From contig JABAKD010000028.1 in NCBI GenBank assembly GCA_012845835.1, positions 6,122,796 through 6,186,795 on the forward strand: 64,000 nt of DNA. The letters are read 5' to 3'. Below, one piece after another: positions 53,090-64,000 of this stretch. Both the position numbers and the translations under genes were made by a program. The notes under the pieces are model-generated. The model was given only the letters and a program-made list of their open reading frames with translations, was not told the origin of the DNA and ran no database searches. Every line of letters begins with the position of its first letter. Within the stretch, counting starts at the first letter, position 1. This DNA is from Undaria pinnatifida (lineage: Eukaryota; Sar; Phaeophyceae; Laminariales; Alariaceae).

Positions 53090-53600
53090 GGTTTAGAGGT
53101 CCTCGAGTGTTTATGAGCCTCAGAAAATGCTGGTTGCACCCTTCCCCGAAACATGCGTTCAACCATCGCGTTCTGCCGTCACCGTCGTCACCGTCGTCAC
53201 CGTTGTTGCTACCGTCGAGCTTAGCGCCACCGGTATTCTGCACGGCACACTCCCGGTGTCACGAGACCAAGTGGCGGGGATGGCTCTTCCCTGATGGGCT
53301 GCGCGAGGCAGAACTGCCTTCCCTTACGGCAAGTTCTCGGCCACGCCGAACCCGTTCACCGCGGAAGCGTAATGAGCGCCTCCGCCGCGTGCGGGTTAGC
53401 CGTGGTCTAGGCCTGGCCGGAATCAAGGTGGTTCCGCCTCGTGCAGCCCAGCAAGGAAAGAGTATTCCCGCCACGATGTCTCGTGGCACTTCCGGTGTCC
53501 CGTACAAGACACTGGAGGGGCTCAACTCCACGGTTTCTACGACGAGGCTGACGATGGTGATGGTTATGGTGTTGCCGTGGTTGTATGCATGCTACGATGG
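53090..53600. repeat. Module E, copy 3 (foldback)
   Basis: As copy 2, with arms meeting near GAACCCGTTCACCGCGGAAG (53345-53370). Ends CATGCATGCTACGATGGGGG at 53597. Confidence 0.8.
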
Positions 53601-53644
53601 GGGTTCTTACGTAGCTCAGTAGACCAGAACAGTCAGAAGCGACG

Positions 53645-53790
53645 ATTGGGAAGGAGGGAGGGAGGGAGGGAGGGAGGGAAGGAGGGAGGGAGGGAGGGAG
53701 AGAGGGAGGGAGGGAGGGAGGGAGGGAGGGAGGGAGGGAGGGAGGGAAGGAGGGAGGGAGGGAGGGAGGGAGGGAGAGGAGGGAAAGCTT
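53645..53790. repeat. (GGGA)n tract, about 145 bp
   Basis: Nearly pure GGGA/GGGAGGGAAGGA repeat, polypurine on the plus strand. Confidence 0.97.
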
Positions 53791-53804
53791 GGGGGGGGGA
53801 TCAG

Positions 53805-56800
53805 CGCCGACGGCGCAACACCATCATGCCAACGGTAGCTGCGACCCCCATCACAACCATAGCTCGGACCATATCGGAAAGATCTTAGAGCCGTGATAAC
53901 GTTGGATTTGGGCGTACCAGGCGGCTCCTCGCCCCTGCCCTCCTCTGTTGACGTGGACACTTCTTCGACTGCTCATAGTATGCACCCTGGCCCGGAAGGG
54001 CACGGTCAGCCGTCATATCCGTCGTCTTTCGGCAGCACGGAAATGAGCGAACTTAGCGTGACGGTGCAGTTCTGAAAATGAGTGTTCCGAGCGTGAATTC
54101 GACTATTAGACGGAAGGGAAAGAGGGGGGTGGAGGGAGAAACGGAAGAAAGGGGGAAACGAGGCGGACGTGCTCGGAAGGGGGGTTCAGCAACGACGGTG
54201 TAACACCATCGTGCCACAGCTCCGGCAATTTTGGAAAGGCTCGCGATGGTTCTAAAGTCAAATTTACTAGGCGGCGCTTCGCGTTCACCTTCGCCCTCCC
54301 CTATTGGCGTCGCTACTGCTGCTTCTTTCCGTCTTGTAGGCCCTGACGTGGGGACAACCGTATGTATTATTCGTATTTGTTTTCTCGAATGCATGGAAAA
54401 GATGAGCTGACAGGCGCGAGCGGTGCAGGCCTGTCCTCTCCACCGTCGGGTTTCGCAAAATAATTTCCGAAACTCGAATTTGACGGTTCCCGCAATTAAC
54501 CGCCGACTTCAATCTCGGGAAACCTTTTGTCGAGCCCCGACGGTGGAGAGGGCAGTACTGCAATGGGCGCGCCCGGTTCGCTTAGTTTCTCCATGCTTCA
54601 TAAAAAACACGGATACGACTGTTGGTCGTCTTCTCTTTGGTCAGGGTTCACATAACCTGCGGGAGATGCCGCACCAACGCCAAAATGGGGGGGTCGACGA
54701 CGAAGGCGAAGTCTCGTCAAGTGCATCCAAGCCCAGATTTATGGCGAGCATTCCCGAGGTTGAGGTTGACGAATTACTGTCCTCTTCGTCGGGATCGGAC
54801 ATACGGTTCCCCGGCGGAGAAGATAATACTCTGCCGACTTCTAGTTCAAGAAACCTTCTTTCACAACCCGACGGAAAAAGCAATGGCTTACCGACATCTC
54901 TCTCGAGAAACCGTTCGTCGAAACGCTACGAAGAGAGAAATGAATGGCCGACTCCAAGCTTAAGAAGCCCTCCCTCAGAACTCGGCTTTTGAAAAAGGAC
55001 TTTCCGAGGCTGCAGTCGACGATTCATCACCCTCTCCGTAGTGTTTGGAGAAGGGTTTTCCCGACCTTGAAATTGACGATGGTGTGGACTGATTTGTCGG
55101 GTTCTGAACAACGATTCCTGTGCTCCTTCTGGCATTCGGCTGGACCCTGACTCGGGCGGGAACAACCGACCGCTACATCCGTCTTTCTCCGAAGCATGGG
55201 TAAAACGAGCGAATCAGACGCGAACGGTGCAGTGCCGTCCTCCCCACCATCGGGGTTTCGTAACAGATCTCGCCAGTTTGACCAAACTTCAAGCTCGGCA
55301 ACGCATTTTCCGAAACACGATTGCGGAGAGCATGGCATTGCACCGCTTGCACCACGTTTCCTCAGCTTTCCCGTGGCTCCGAGAAAAAGCAGGCATGGCG
55401 GGTGGCCGTCCCTGCTTGAGCCAGGGTCCACACGACCTGCAGAAGAAGCACTACCAACACCAACGGCAGTGAGTGGAGGCGGCGAGCCGCAGAGTCCGTC
55501 CAAGTCCAGATGTTCGCGAGTCTATATGGCCGGAGCTATGATCGAGATCGGGACCCGGGCTGTAGTTGGCGTGAAAATGTTGTGCCATGGTCGCTTTCCT
55601 CTCAGGAGTGTTTGGAGAAACGATTTTCCTGAGATTGAAGTCAACGATTGAGGGGAGGGAGGAAGGTATTTATAGAGGGAGAGAGGGGCGGAGGGGGGGG
55701 TGGGGAGGGGTCTACGACGGCGCAACACCATCATGCCAATGGTATCGGTGAACTCCATCGCCGTCGTAGCTCCGGCCGTTCTGGGAAGGCTCGCGATAAC
55801 TTAGGGTATGCATGCGCTCGTCGGCGCTTCGCTTGCGCTCTCCATTGTTGGTAGGGGTGCTGGTGGTGCTGCCGATCGTGTAGACCCGGGGTCAGGCGAC
55901 GACAACCCGCCATGACACCCGTCGTTTTTCGTGCGGACGTGAACAACAATGAGAACCTGGCGCCATTGGGTGCAATGTTGTTCTCCCCACAGTCAGGTTT
56001 CGAAAACGGATTTCCCGAGCATGAATTCGACTATTCCCGCTATCTTCGACCTCAACCTGGGGACATCTTTTTTTCGAAGCCCTATGATGGGAAGGACAGA
56101 ACTGCACCTATAGCACCGGGTTCGCTGATTTTCCCCGTGCCTCCAAGGAACGACAGACATGACGGCTGGCCGTCCCCCTCCGAGTCAGGGTCAACACGAT
56201 CTGAACAAGGAGCAGCACCGACGCCAACGGAGGAGGGCGAGAGCGAAGGCCAATGGACGCCGAGTGAATCCGGGTGCACATTTATCGCGAGAGTTCCTAA
56301 AATGGCCGAAAACCATCGCCGTGATGGGACTTTCGGCTACCGTTGGCATGACGGTGTTGCGCTGTCGTTGTTTCCCTCCCCGCAGTGTCCATAGTGCTTC
56401 GAATATTGATCTTCCGAGCTTGCGTTATACGGTTCATTGCTCTTTCCGCCGGGTTCTGATTTTTTTTTTCGCGAGCTTGCAGTTGACGATTGGGAGGGAG
56501 GGAGAAAGGGAGGGAATGAGTGAGGGCGGGAGGTAAGGGTGGAAGGGAGAAAAAGACATAACAAAGGAGGGGGGGGGGGGGGGGGGGCTCAGGGACGACG
56601 GCGCAACGCTATCAGGTCAACAGTAGCCACGATTTCGATCACGGCCATAGCTCCGACCATTCTGGGAAGGCTCGCGAAAAATCTGGAGTTAGATGTACTT
56701 GCCTACCCTTCGCCTTCACGTCCGCCCTTCCCATTTGATGTTGTTAGTGCCTCTCCTGCAGATCGCGTGGACCCTGACTCGAGTGGAGACGACCAGCCAT

Positions 56801-57265
56801 CATATCCATGCTTTTTCGTGAGCACGAGGATAAGGGGCGAATCTGGCGCGAAATGTGGGGTGTTATCCTCTCCACCGTCGGATTTCGTAGACGGTTTTTC
56901 TGAGCTTGACCTCGGCAATTCCCCCAATGAATCATTGACTTCCAGCTCAGGGAATTCCGGTTCGAAACTCGGCCCCGAACAGAGCAGTACTGCCCTGTTC
57001 GCGTCCGGTTCGCTTGTTTTCCCTTGTTCTTGAGAAATAACAGATGCCGGTTTGACGGTTGACCATCTCCGCCCGAGGCAGAGTCCACACGATCTGCGAG
57101 AGAAGGGCACTGACGCCGATAGGAGAAAGAGGAAGGGAAGAGCCGCCGAATTCATCCAAGTTCAGGTATATCTCGAACCTTCCCAAAATCACTGGAGCTA
57201 TGGCCGTGATCGCAGTCGTGGCTACCATTGACATGACGGTAGTGCGCTGTCGTCACTGAGCCCCC
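53805..57265. repeat. Cluster of about five module D copies
   Basis: Repeated landmarks: CAACACCATCATGCCAA at 53817 and 55726, AGCTCCGG(A/C)C, TTCTGGGAAGGCTCGCGAT, TCGACGATTCATC, ACGGTGGAGAGGGCAGTACT, GACCAGCCGTCATATCC-type text, and GAGGGCGAGAGCGAAGG. Copies alternate in orientation and often overlap as half-palindromes. Divergence is about 20-35% by eye. Confidence 0.75.
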
Positions 57266-58245
57266 CCCCCCCCCCCCTCCCCCTCGCTTCTTGATTATTT
57301 TCTTCCTCCCTGCCCCCCCCACCTCCTCATGACTATCCCGACCGATCGTCGACCTCAGGCTCGGGCAATAGTTATGAAGCATTCGGTTTCTGGCTTATCT
57401 TCCCTGCTGGGCAGCGATACAGAACCGCTTCCACCCCGGCCAGGCCTTGGCCACGCCGAGCTCACGCACTGCGGAGACGTCAAGTATTCAATTTAGGGGT
57501 ACGGTGTGGGTGGGGGGGTGGGGGTTTCACGGTGTCCGCGGAAGACAGCGGGGGTTGCGGAGCTACAGTAGAAGTCGGCAAGGAATTATCTCCGTCCGGG
57601 AATCCTATGCCCGAACCTGACCAGGAGGACCATGACACGACGACCTCAAGGTCGGGAAGTCAATTTTCAGAACGCAGACTCTGATTCCTCATCCCTGCTG
57701 GGCTGCGGGAGACGAAACCACCTTTTTCCCCTATCTTTTCTCGGCCACGCCGGATCCGCGTACCGCGGAGGCATTAAGTTGTCAATCTACGGGTTCCCAA
57801 ACAATGTTGTTGAGGAGGGGGCAGCTTGCCCGGACCGCAGCAGACACGGAGGTCAAGGAGCCAGACAGGGCCTACACAGGCAATTATCGACGTCCGCGCC
57901 ACGAGGTGCGGCTATAAACATAGCGTAAGCTGGAAAGAAAATGCCATCCACCTTTTCCTGCAGTCCTTGAAGGAAGAAAATTGGCGGTCACCAGGCTGGG
58001 GTCACGCAGTTCAGTCGATTCAGCCAGGAGAAGGACAGGTAGATGCAACATTCAAAACATGTCAATCTAGATCCGGCCGCATCCTCTGCACCTCCGGCAG
58101 AACACGAGACCTTAACGGACACAACGCGTGGTAGACATAATCGTGGCAATCAAAATCGAACAATGTTTTGATCGAAACCCAAACAGAGAGGGAAATGCAA
58201 CGTCAACTTCGTGCTAATGAAATCCATTCCGACACCAAACGAAGA
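57265..58245. repeat. Module X/F fragment and flanks
   Basis: GCTGGGCAGCGATACAGAAC...GGCCACGCCGAGC (57410-57470) and CTGCTGGGCTGCGGGAGACG...GGCCACGCCGGATC (57695-57755), each followed by CGGAG(A/G)C-TTAAG-TTCAATCT text and a bit of the F interior (58000 region less certain). Confidence 0.6.
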
Positions 58246-58249
58246 GGGC

Positions 58250-60175
58250 TATGAATCGTCGACTGCAAAGCTCGGGAAATCCTTCTCTCAACCGAGTTCA
58301 GCGAAATGATCTGCCGAGATTGCAGTCGACGATTCATTGCACTTTTCGTCGGGTATCGAAAAAGAATTTCCCGAGGTTGAAGTCAACGATGTGTTGTCCT
58401 CTCCATCTGGGGTTCGCCGATAAATTGATCAATTCCGATGGGCACGGTTCGAGACCGTGTTGTCATCTCCATCATCTCAGAGTTTTTCCGGAGGTAGACG
58501 GGAAATGGTTCGGGTCCATGTTGGAACTTTGCTGGGGAAATAGGGCATAACTTTCGTCAAGCGGGATCGAATCGGCTCCTCAACTCGCGCCTGTTCACCG
58601 TCAGTCTTCTCCCTTCTCGAGGTACAGGAGCAGATGAAAAAATCCCCTTCCCCAGGAAATGGTACGCCCTTGTCTTTACCTCGTGACGCAGACGTCGGGA
58701 GCCACCGGTGTAGCACCTGCCTCTGCGGTAGTTCAGGAAACTCTTTTTCAAAACCCGATGGAGAAGGCGATGGATCGTCGATCTTAAGTTCGGGAAAAAA
58801 CAATGAAGAGGGAAAATAATTATCAAGTCCAAGTTCGGGAAACCCTCTGTCAGAACTCAAGTTCTGAAAACGAACTCGGGTTCAGATAAAGGGTGTCCCG
58901 GGCCCGCAGTCGGCGATTCATCACAAGTGCTCCCCATAGTGTTTGGAGAAAGGGCGTCTGGGACTTGAAATCGATTATTCTTCGCCTTCATCATCGGTTC
59001 TGAAAAAATGAATTCCTTGCTGATTCTGCTGCAGAGCGTGTGGACTCTGGCTCGGGTGCGAACGGCCCAGCCGTCGTATCCGTCTTTTTTTTCCGAGGCG
59101 TGGGTAAAGCAAGCAAACCATATGCGAACGGTGCAATGTTGTGCTCCACACGACCTGCAGGAGAGGTAGCACCAACGCCAACAGAAGAGGGCGGAGGCGG
59201 AGAGTCGCCGATTACATCAAAGCTCAGATGTCTCGCGAGTCTACCCGAAATGGCCGGAGCTATGATCACGACCGAAATATCGGCTACCGCTGGCAGGCGT
59301 GACGGCATCACGCCTTTGTCGCTGCTCTGTCCGCAGTGTTTCGAACATGGATCTCCCAATCTTACGATTTTTCCCGAGCTAGAAGCCGACGATTAAAAGG
59401 GGGGAGAGACGGATGGAGGAAGGGAAGAAGGAGAAGAGGGGCGGACAGATAAAAGTGATGGACGGACGGAGCGAGGAGGGAAGGGGGGTGCGGTGGGTCT
59501 ACGACGGCACGAAGCCAATATGTCAACGGTACCCGCGACTCCGATCACGGCCGTAGCTTCAGCAGGTCTGGGAAGGTCCGCGGCCAATTTGGACTTGGTT
59601 GTACCAGGCAGCCCTTTGCCTCCACCCTCCCCTGTCGGCATCGGTACTGCTTCTTCTGGCGATCGGATGGACCCTGGATCGTGTGGGATTATCAGCGGTC
59701 ATATTATTGTTTTCTTTGCGACGAGAGCAAAACGAGCGAATCAGGCGCGAAAAATTCAATGCTGTCCTCCCCTCCATCGAAGTTCGAAAAATGATTTTCC
59801 GGAGATAGACAACATTTCAAGTTCAGGGAATCAGTTTTCAGAAGCCTGATCGCGGCGAGGAATGTTCTGCGCCGTTTGCACCGGGTTCACTTAATTTCTA
59901 CGTGCCTCCGAAAAAACACGTGTATATCGGCTTGCCGTCCCCACCCGCGCGTGAGGGCCTCCACGATCTGCAGGAGAAGCAGTACCGATGCCAACAGGCC
60001 AGGGCGCGGCGAAGGCGAAGAGCCGCCGAGTGTATCCGAGTCCAGATTTATTGCGAACCTGATCAAAATAGCCGTAGTTATGGCCGTGATCGGAGTCGAA
60101 GATACGGTTGGCATGATAGTGTTGTGCCGACGTCGCCGATTTCTCCGCCCCCCTCGCTCTGTTCCTCCGGCCCCC
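58250..60175. repeat. Cluster of module D copies
   Basis: ATGAATCGTCGACTGCAAAG (58250), CACACGACCTGCAGGAGAGG (59148), ATGGCCGGAGCTATGATCAC (59250), ACGGCCGTAGCTTC...GGGAAGGTCCGCG (59545) and GGCCGTGATCGGAGTCGAAG (60080). A (GGA)-rich tract lies between inverted copies at 59395-59490. Confidence 0.7.
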
Positions 60176-60284
60176 CCATGATACGAGTATCCCCTTCCCC
60201 CCCCCTTTGCCCTGTCCCTCCTCTTCCGCCCTCCCTCCCCCCACACCTTCTTCCCTTTCTTCCCCTCCCTCCCGACCCCCCCAT

Positions 60285-60935
60285 TGTCGGGTTCAAGCTT
60301 GCAAACCCTTTTTCAGAACTCAGATTCTGGCTGCTCTTCCCTGCCGGTCTGCGTGGGGTGGAACCACCTTCCCCTCGGCCAGCCCTCGGTAACACAGAAC
60401 CAACGCCCCGCGGATAAATCAAGTGTTCAATCTGCGAGTGCTCAACCCAGGGGGGGGGTTGCCAGGACCACGGCATATATACGGGGGTTGCGGAGCCAGA
60501 CACAGTTGCTACATCGGCGGTGTCCGACGTACGCGTGGCGAGGTGCAGCCTCGAGGGGGTATCATCAGCCGATGGAAAACATCATCCACTTCTTCCTGTA
60601 CTCCGGCGGAAGGGAAAAAAATGGCGATGACAATGTTCTCTTTTTCCGTAGTAGAGGAAGAAGTGGATGCTGATTTGCCCTCGCTGTCGTTTCTCTCGTG
60701 GCTGCACCTCGTGCCAACAATGTGGGCCGCCCCCTGTGTACCCCTTGGCTCTGGCTCCCAACTCCCCCCGTCGGCCGCGGCCCCCGTGATCCCTTCCCCC
60801 CCCCCACCAATTGACGACCAGAAAATTGATGACGTAGCGCTCACACGGCGCACGGGCTTAGTGTGACCGAGGCCTGGCCGGGGGGGAAGGGGTTCCGTCT
60901 CGCGCACCGCAGTAAGAAAGAGCGGTCACATCCCG
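60285..60935. repeat. Module F, copy 3 (diverged)
   Basis: Two module X flanks (60330-60400; 60860-60920 inverted remnant GACCGAGGCCTGGCCGG) around an inner palindrome near 60620 (CTCCGGCGGAAGGGAAAAAA / TTTTTCCGTAGTAGAGG, GAGGTGCAGCCTCGAG / CTCGTGGCTGCACCTCG). Confidence 0.65.
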
Positions 60936-61039
60936 GGTTCTGAAAATGGGTGTCCTGACTTAAAAAAAGGGCTGAGAGGGACGGGGAAGGGGGGAGGGGG
61001 GGGTAGAGGAAGGTACGGATCGAGGGCGGGAGAGGGTGG

Positions 61040-62710
61040 ATTCAGCGACGACAGCGCAACGCCATCATGCCAGCGGTAACCGCGACTCTAGACATAAGCA
61101 CGGTTCCTGCCATCTTGGGTAGACTTGCGATAAATAATGAGATGGGCGTACCAGGAGGCTTTTTGCCTCCGGAGAAGGCGAAGCCTCACCGAGTACATGC
61201 AAGTCCAGAGCTATCTCGAGCCTTCTCAAGATGGTCGTAGCAATGGCCGGGATTCGAGAATTAGCTACCGCTGGCATGATGTTGTTGCACCGGCGTCATT
61301 TCCTCCCCGTAGCGATTCGAAATAGGAGTTCCCCAGCTAGAAGTCGACAACTAATCGCTTTCGCCCTCGTCCTCTTAAACTTCCAAGTTTGAAATCGACA
61401 ATTGGGAGGGAGGGAGGAGGGGCGGGGGGTGGGGAGCGGCAGACAGGAAGTCGTGAAGCCAAGGGATTCAGCTGTTGCACCCCGTCGTCGCTGAACCCCT
61501 TCGCTTCACGACCTCCTCTCTTCCGCCCTCCGCCCCCCGCCCCTCCCTCTCTTCCTCCCAATTGTCGATTCCGAACTTGAAAGTTTAAGAGGCCGAAGGA
61601 GAGGGCAATTAATAGTCGACTTCTATCGGGGGGAGCTACGGGGAGAGACGGCGCAACAACATCATGCCAGCGGTAGTTACGGCCCGAATAACGGCCACAG
61701 CTACGACCATCTTGTGAACACTCGCAAATAGGTCTAGACTTACATGTACCAGACGGTTCTTCGCCTCCGGCGAAGGCGGAGCCTCACCGAGTACACGCAA
61801 GTCCAGAGCTATCGCGAGCCTTCACAAGGAGATTGTAGCTATGGCCGTGATTCGAGCCATAACTACCGCTGGCATGGTGTTGTTGCGCCGGCGTCACTTC
61901 CCCCCCCCGTTCTGCTCCAAAATCGCAGTTCCCCGGCTTGAAGCCGACTATTTATTGCCCTTGCCTTCGGGTTCTTAAACTTTCAAGTTTGGAGTCAACA
62001 GTTAGGAGGGAGGGAGGGGGGGCGGGGGCCGTGGGGCGGCAGAGTGGGAAACATAGAGCGAAGGATACAGCGCATGTGCAACGGTTTCATGCAAACGGTA
62101 GCCGCGACTCCGATTACGGCCATACATGTGGCCAACCGTGGAAGGCTCGCCATATAAACTTGGTCTAGGATGTACTCGGTAGCTTTCATCGTTCACCCAC
62201 CCCTGCCTGCGTCGGTATTGCTTCTTCTGCAGATCGTGTAGACCCTGCCTCGGGCGGAGATGACCAGCCGTAGTATCTGTACTTTTGTGGAAGCGCGGGG
62301 GAAAAAGAGTGAACCTGTCGCGAAGGGTGCATTGTTGTCTTTTTCACCGTCGGCATTCGAAAACTGATTTCCCGAGCTCGAAATGGGCAAGCTCGGAAAA
62401 TGAAATTTCGTTCCCATTTCAGTGGTAAGGACAGTGCTGCACCGTTTGCACCAAGTGTGATTGCCTCCAAGAAAGACAGATACGACGGCTGGTTACCCCT
62501 GCTCGCCGCAGGGTTCACACGATCGGCAGCAGAACCAGTGCCGGCTCCGACAAGGGAGGGCGAAGGCGAAGGAGAAGATGAAGAGCCCGCTAGCATATCT
62601 AGGTCAATATTCAATGCAATCCTGCGCAAAATGGCGGGAGCCGTGGTCATGTTCAGAGTCTCTGCTGCCGTTGGCATGATGGGGTTGCGCGTCATCGCCG
62701 AATTCACCCC
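61040..62710. repeat. Module D half-copies and full copy
   Basis: Half-palindromes at 61040-61330 and 61640-61930 are direct duplicates of each other (CACCGAGTACA(T/C)GCAAGTCCAGAGCTATC, ACTACCGCTGGCATG(A/G)TGTTGTTGC). A full foldback lies at 62085-62700. The element at 61371-61592 separates them. Confidence 0.7.
61371..61592. repeat. 222-bp near-perfect palindrome with 17-nt loop
   Basis: Left arm 61371-61472 and right arm 61490-61592 are inverted copies at about 85-90%: CCTCTTAAACTT / AAGTTTAAGAGG at the outside, ATCGACAATTGGGAGG / CCTCCCAATTGTCGAT, and GTCGTGAAGC / GCTTCACGAC inside, with the loop TGTTGCACCCCGTCGTC. Confidence 0.9.
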
Positions 62711-62754
62711 CCCCACACCCTCTTGGTCGGTGAAACCGACTTGCTCTGTCCTGG

Positions 62755-62960
62755 CATTGCAGGGATGCGAGGATTTACGTTCTTCAGACTAAGGTTAGGA
62801 ATGAAATATGTACGCCCCCCCCCACCCCCCTCACTCTGCCTCCTCCCCCCCCCTAATGATAGGAGTACCCCTCCCTCGCTCCCTCCCTCGCTCCCTCCCC
62901 CTCTCCCCCCCCTCCCTCCCTCCCTCCCTCCCTCCCTCCCTCCCTCCCACTCAACCTCAA
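62755..62960 (+). repeat. C-tract short element and (CCCT)n tract
   Basis: GCAGGGATGCGAGGATTTAC...AGGAATGAAATATGTACGCC then C runs and CCCTCCCTCCCT (62868-62948). The only copy of the C-tract element found outside CSN2. Confidence 0.65.
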
Positions 62961-62964
62961 GCTC

Positions 62965-63480
62965 GGGAAGTCAGAACTCAGGTTCAGACTGCTCTACCTT
63001 GCTGGGCCGAGCGGTCCAAAATGGCCTTCCCCCTGGCCAGCCATCGACTACGCCGGCCCGACGCACCGCGAGGGGGGATATTCTCAATCTGAGGGTATGG
63101 CGAGGTGGTTACTAGGGCCGCGACAGACGAGATGGTTGTGGATCCATAGACAGGGGTGACGTTGACGATGCCAGACATTCGCGTGATGAGGTGCAGCTAC
63201 GATCGAACGTCAGGTGGAAAGGAAACATCATCAGCGCCCTCCTATACTCCGGGAAGGGAGAAGACTGGAGATGACAGTTTTCTCCCTTCTCAGAGTGCAG
63301 GAAGGTGGGCGATGTTTTTCGCTCAGCTGACGCTTCAGTCATGGCTATACCTCGTGACGCGGATGTCGACCACCGCCGGGGTAAATTCTGTCTTCAGTCC
63401 CCGAACCTCTCCGACTGATGTGGTCCCGGTGACCCCCCCCCCCCCCCCCCCCCCCTGTTCGTAACATTTGATCTTTCGTA
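62965..63480. repeat. Module F, copy 4
   Basis: Inner palindrome near 63255 (CTCCGGGAAGGGAGAAG / TTTCTCCCTTCTCAGAG, GATGAGGTGCAGCTACGATC / ATGGCTATACCTCGTGACGC), one clear X flank at 62995-63070, ending in a C run at 63436. Confidence 0.75.
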
Positions 63481-63701
63481 GATTGAGGACTTAACGTCTC
63501 CGTGGAGAACCTCAACTCCGAAAATCGTGAATTATCGTATCACGTAGTGTGTAGGTGGTGTTGCACCCACTACGCGGCAGTTACAGAGTATACCCGTTGT
63601 TCTATCTGGAAGTGGTCACGACCTACCGGAGAAGAACAATTCAAGTCATTCGGCGCAGTCATCCATATACATACAAGAAAAGTGCGCGCACGATGACGAA
63701 G

Positions 63702-63975
63702 ACGCGCGGTACGATGGAAGTATTAAGGCATACATCTTTTTGGCTGAATAAGGTATACCTCTTTTTGGCTAAAATTTTTTTCTGGATGACGGGGCTCCTT
63801 AACCCAATCATCGTCGGAAAATGTCCGTTTTTTCGAAATATGATCTTGTTGTGTACCTAGCTAGGCCGTGAGGTTTTTTCATCGGGTTGCATTTTTATTT
63901 TTGTCAAAATCAGCTTCGGGTGGGGATATAGAGCTCCTCAAATGGTGCACATACCTTTACCGTAGTATGCGTGCG
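63702..63975 (+). mobile_element. MITE family B copy
   Basis: Left GACGCGCGGTACGATGGAAG; right TTACCGTAGTATGCGTGCG. Interior TGACGGGGCTCCTTAACCCA and GTGTACCTAGCTAGGCCGTG. Confidence 0.82.
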
Positions 63976-64000
63976 AAGTCCACCCCACAAGCGATTGTAA

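Overview
This is nuclear DNA of a eukaryote with long spliceosomal introns and a very repeat-rich genome. I recognise two host genes and one transposon gene. A multicellular alga of the brown-alga/stramenopile kind is my best guess, from the long introns, GC near 50%, TTAGGG-like interstitial tracts, and a nuclear bL9 gene in a genome of this style. The sequence does not prove it.

Layout. (1) About 0.9-25.4 kb, minus strand: an 11-exon gene for COP9 signalosome subunit 2 (CSN2). All exon junctions keep phase and the joined protein is about 470 aa, close to the family length. One intron uses a GC donor. Intron 4 is 13 kb long. (2) Inside that intron, also on the minus strand, 13.2-18.2 kb: a four-exon hAT transposase whose exons join into one 880-aa frame with a BED finger and the D, D and E residues. 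To its right lie three copies of the transposon's 5' region, each followed by an array of short core words (GGCGGTA, GACGGTA, GCCGGGA). (3) 25.5-29 kb: intergenic, with a GTTGAGT minisatellite, a CAG run and a GACGGTA-type array. (4) 29.0-35.8 kb, plus strand: a gene for ribosomal protein bL9, probably mitochondrial, with three certain exons and one candidate 5' exon. It is divergent from CSN2. (5) 36-46 kb: no gene recognised. This stretch holds several MITE families, a 313-bp MITE with a 10-bp target duplication and an internal telomere-like tract, and minisatellites. (6) 46.1-63.5 kb: a 17-kb field of diverged foldback repeats arranged in macro-units (E, D, F modules), ending in a MITE.

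How it fits together. The host genes are ordinary housekeeping genes: deneddylation of cullins, and mitochondrial translation. What is unusual is their setting. Exon edges of CSN2 (exons 2, 10, 11) and the 3' end of bL9 are copied into adjacent non-coding DNA. At exon 10 this produces an array of about ten identical-looking splice donors. The repeat families share a grammar in which a short core word is repeated at intervals and differs in concert between copies, which looks like co-evolution of transposase and binding sites.
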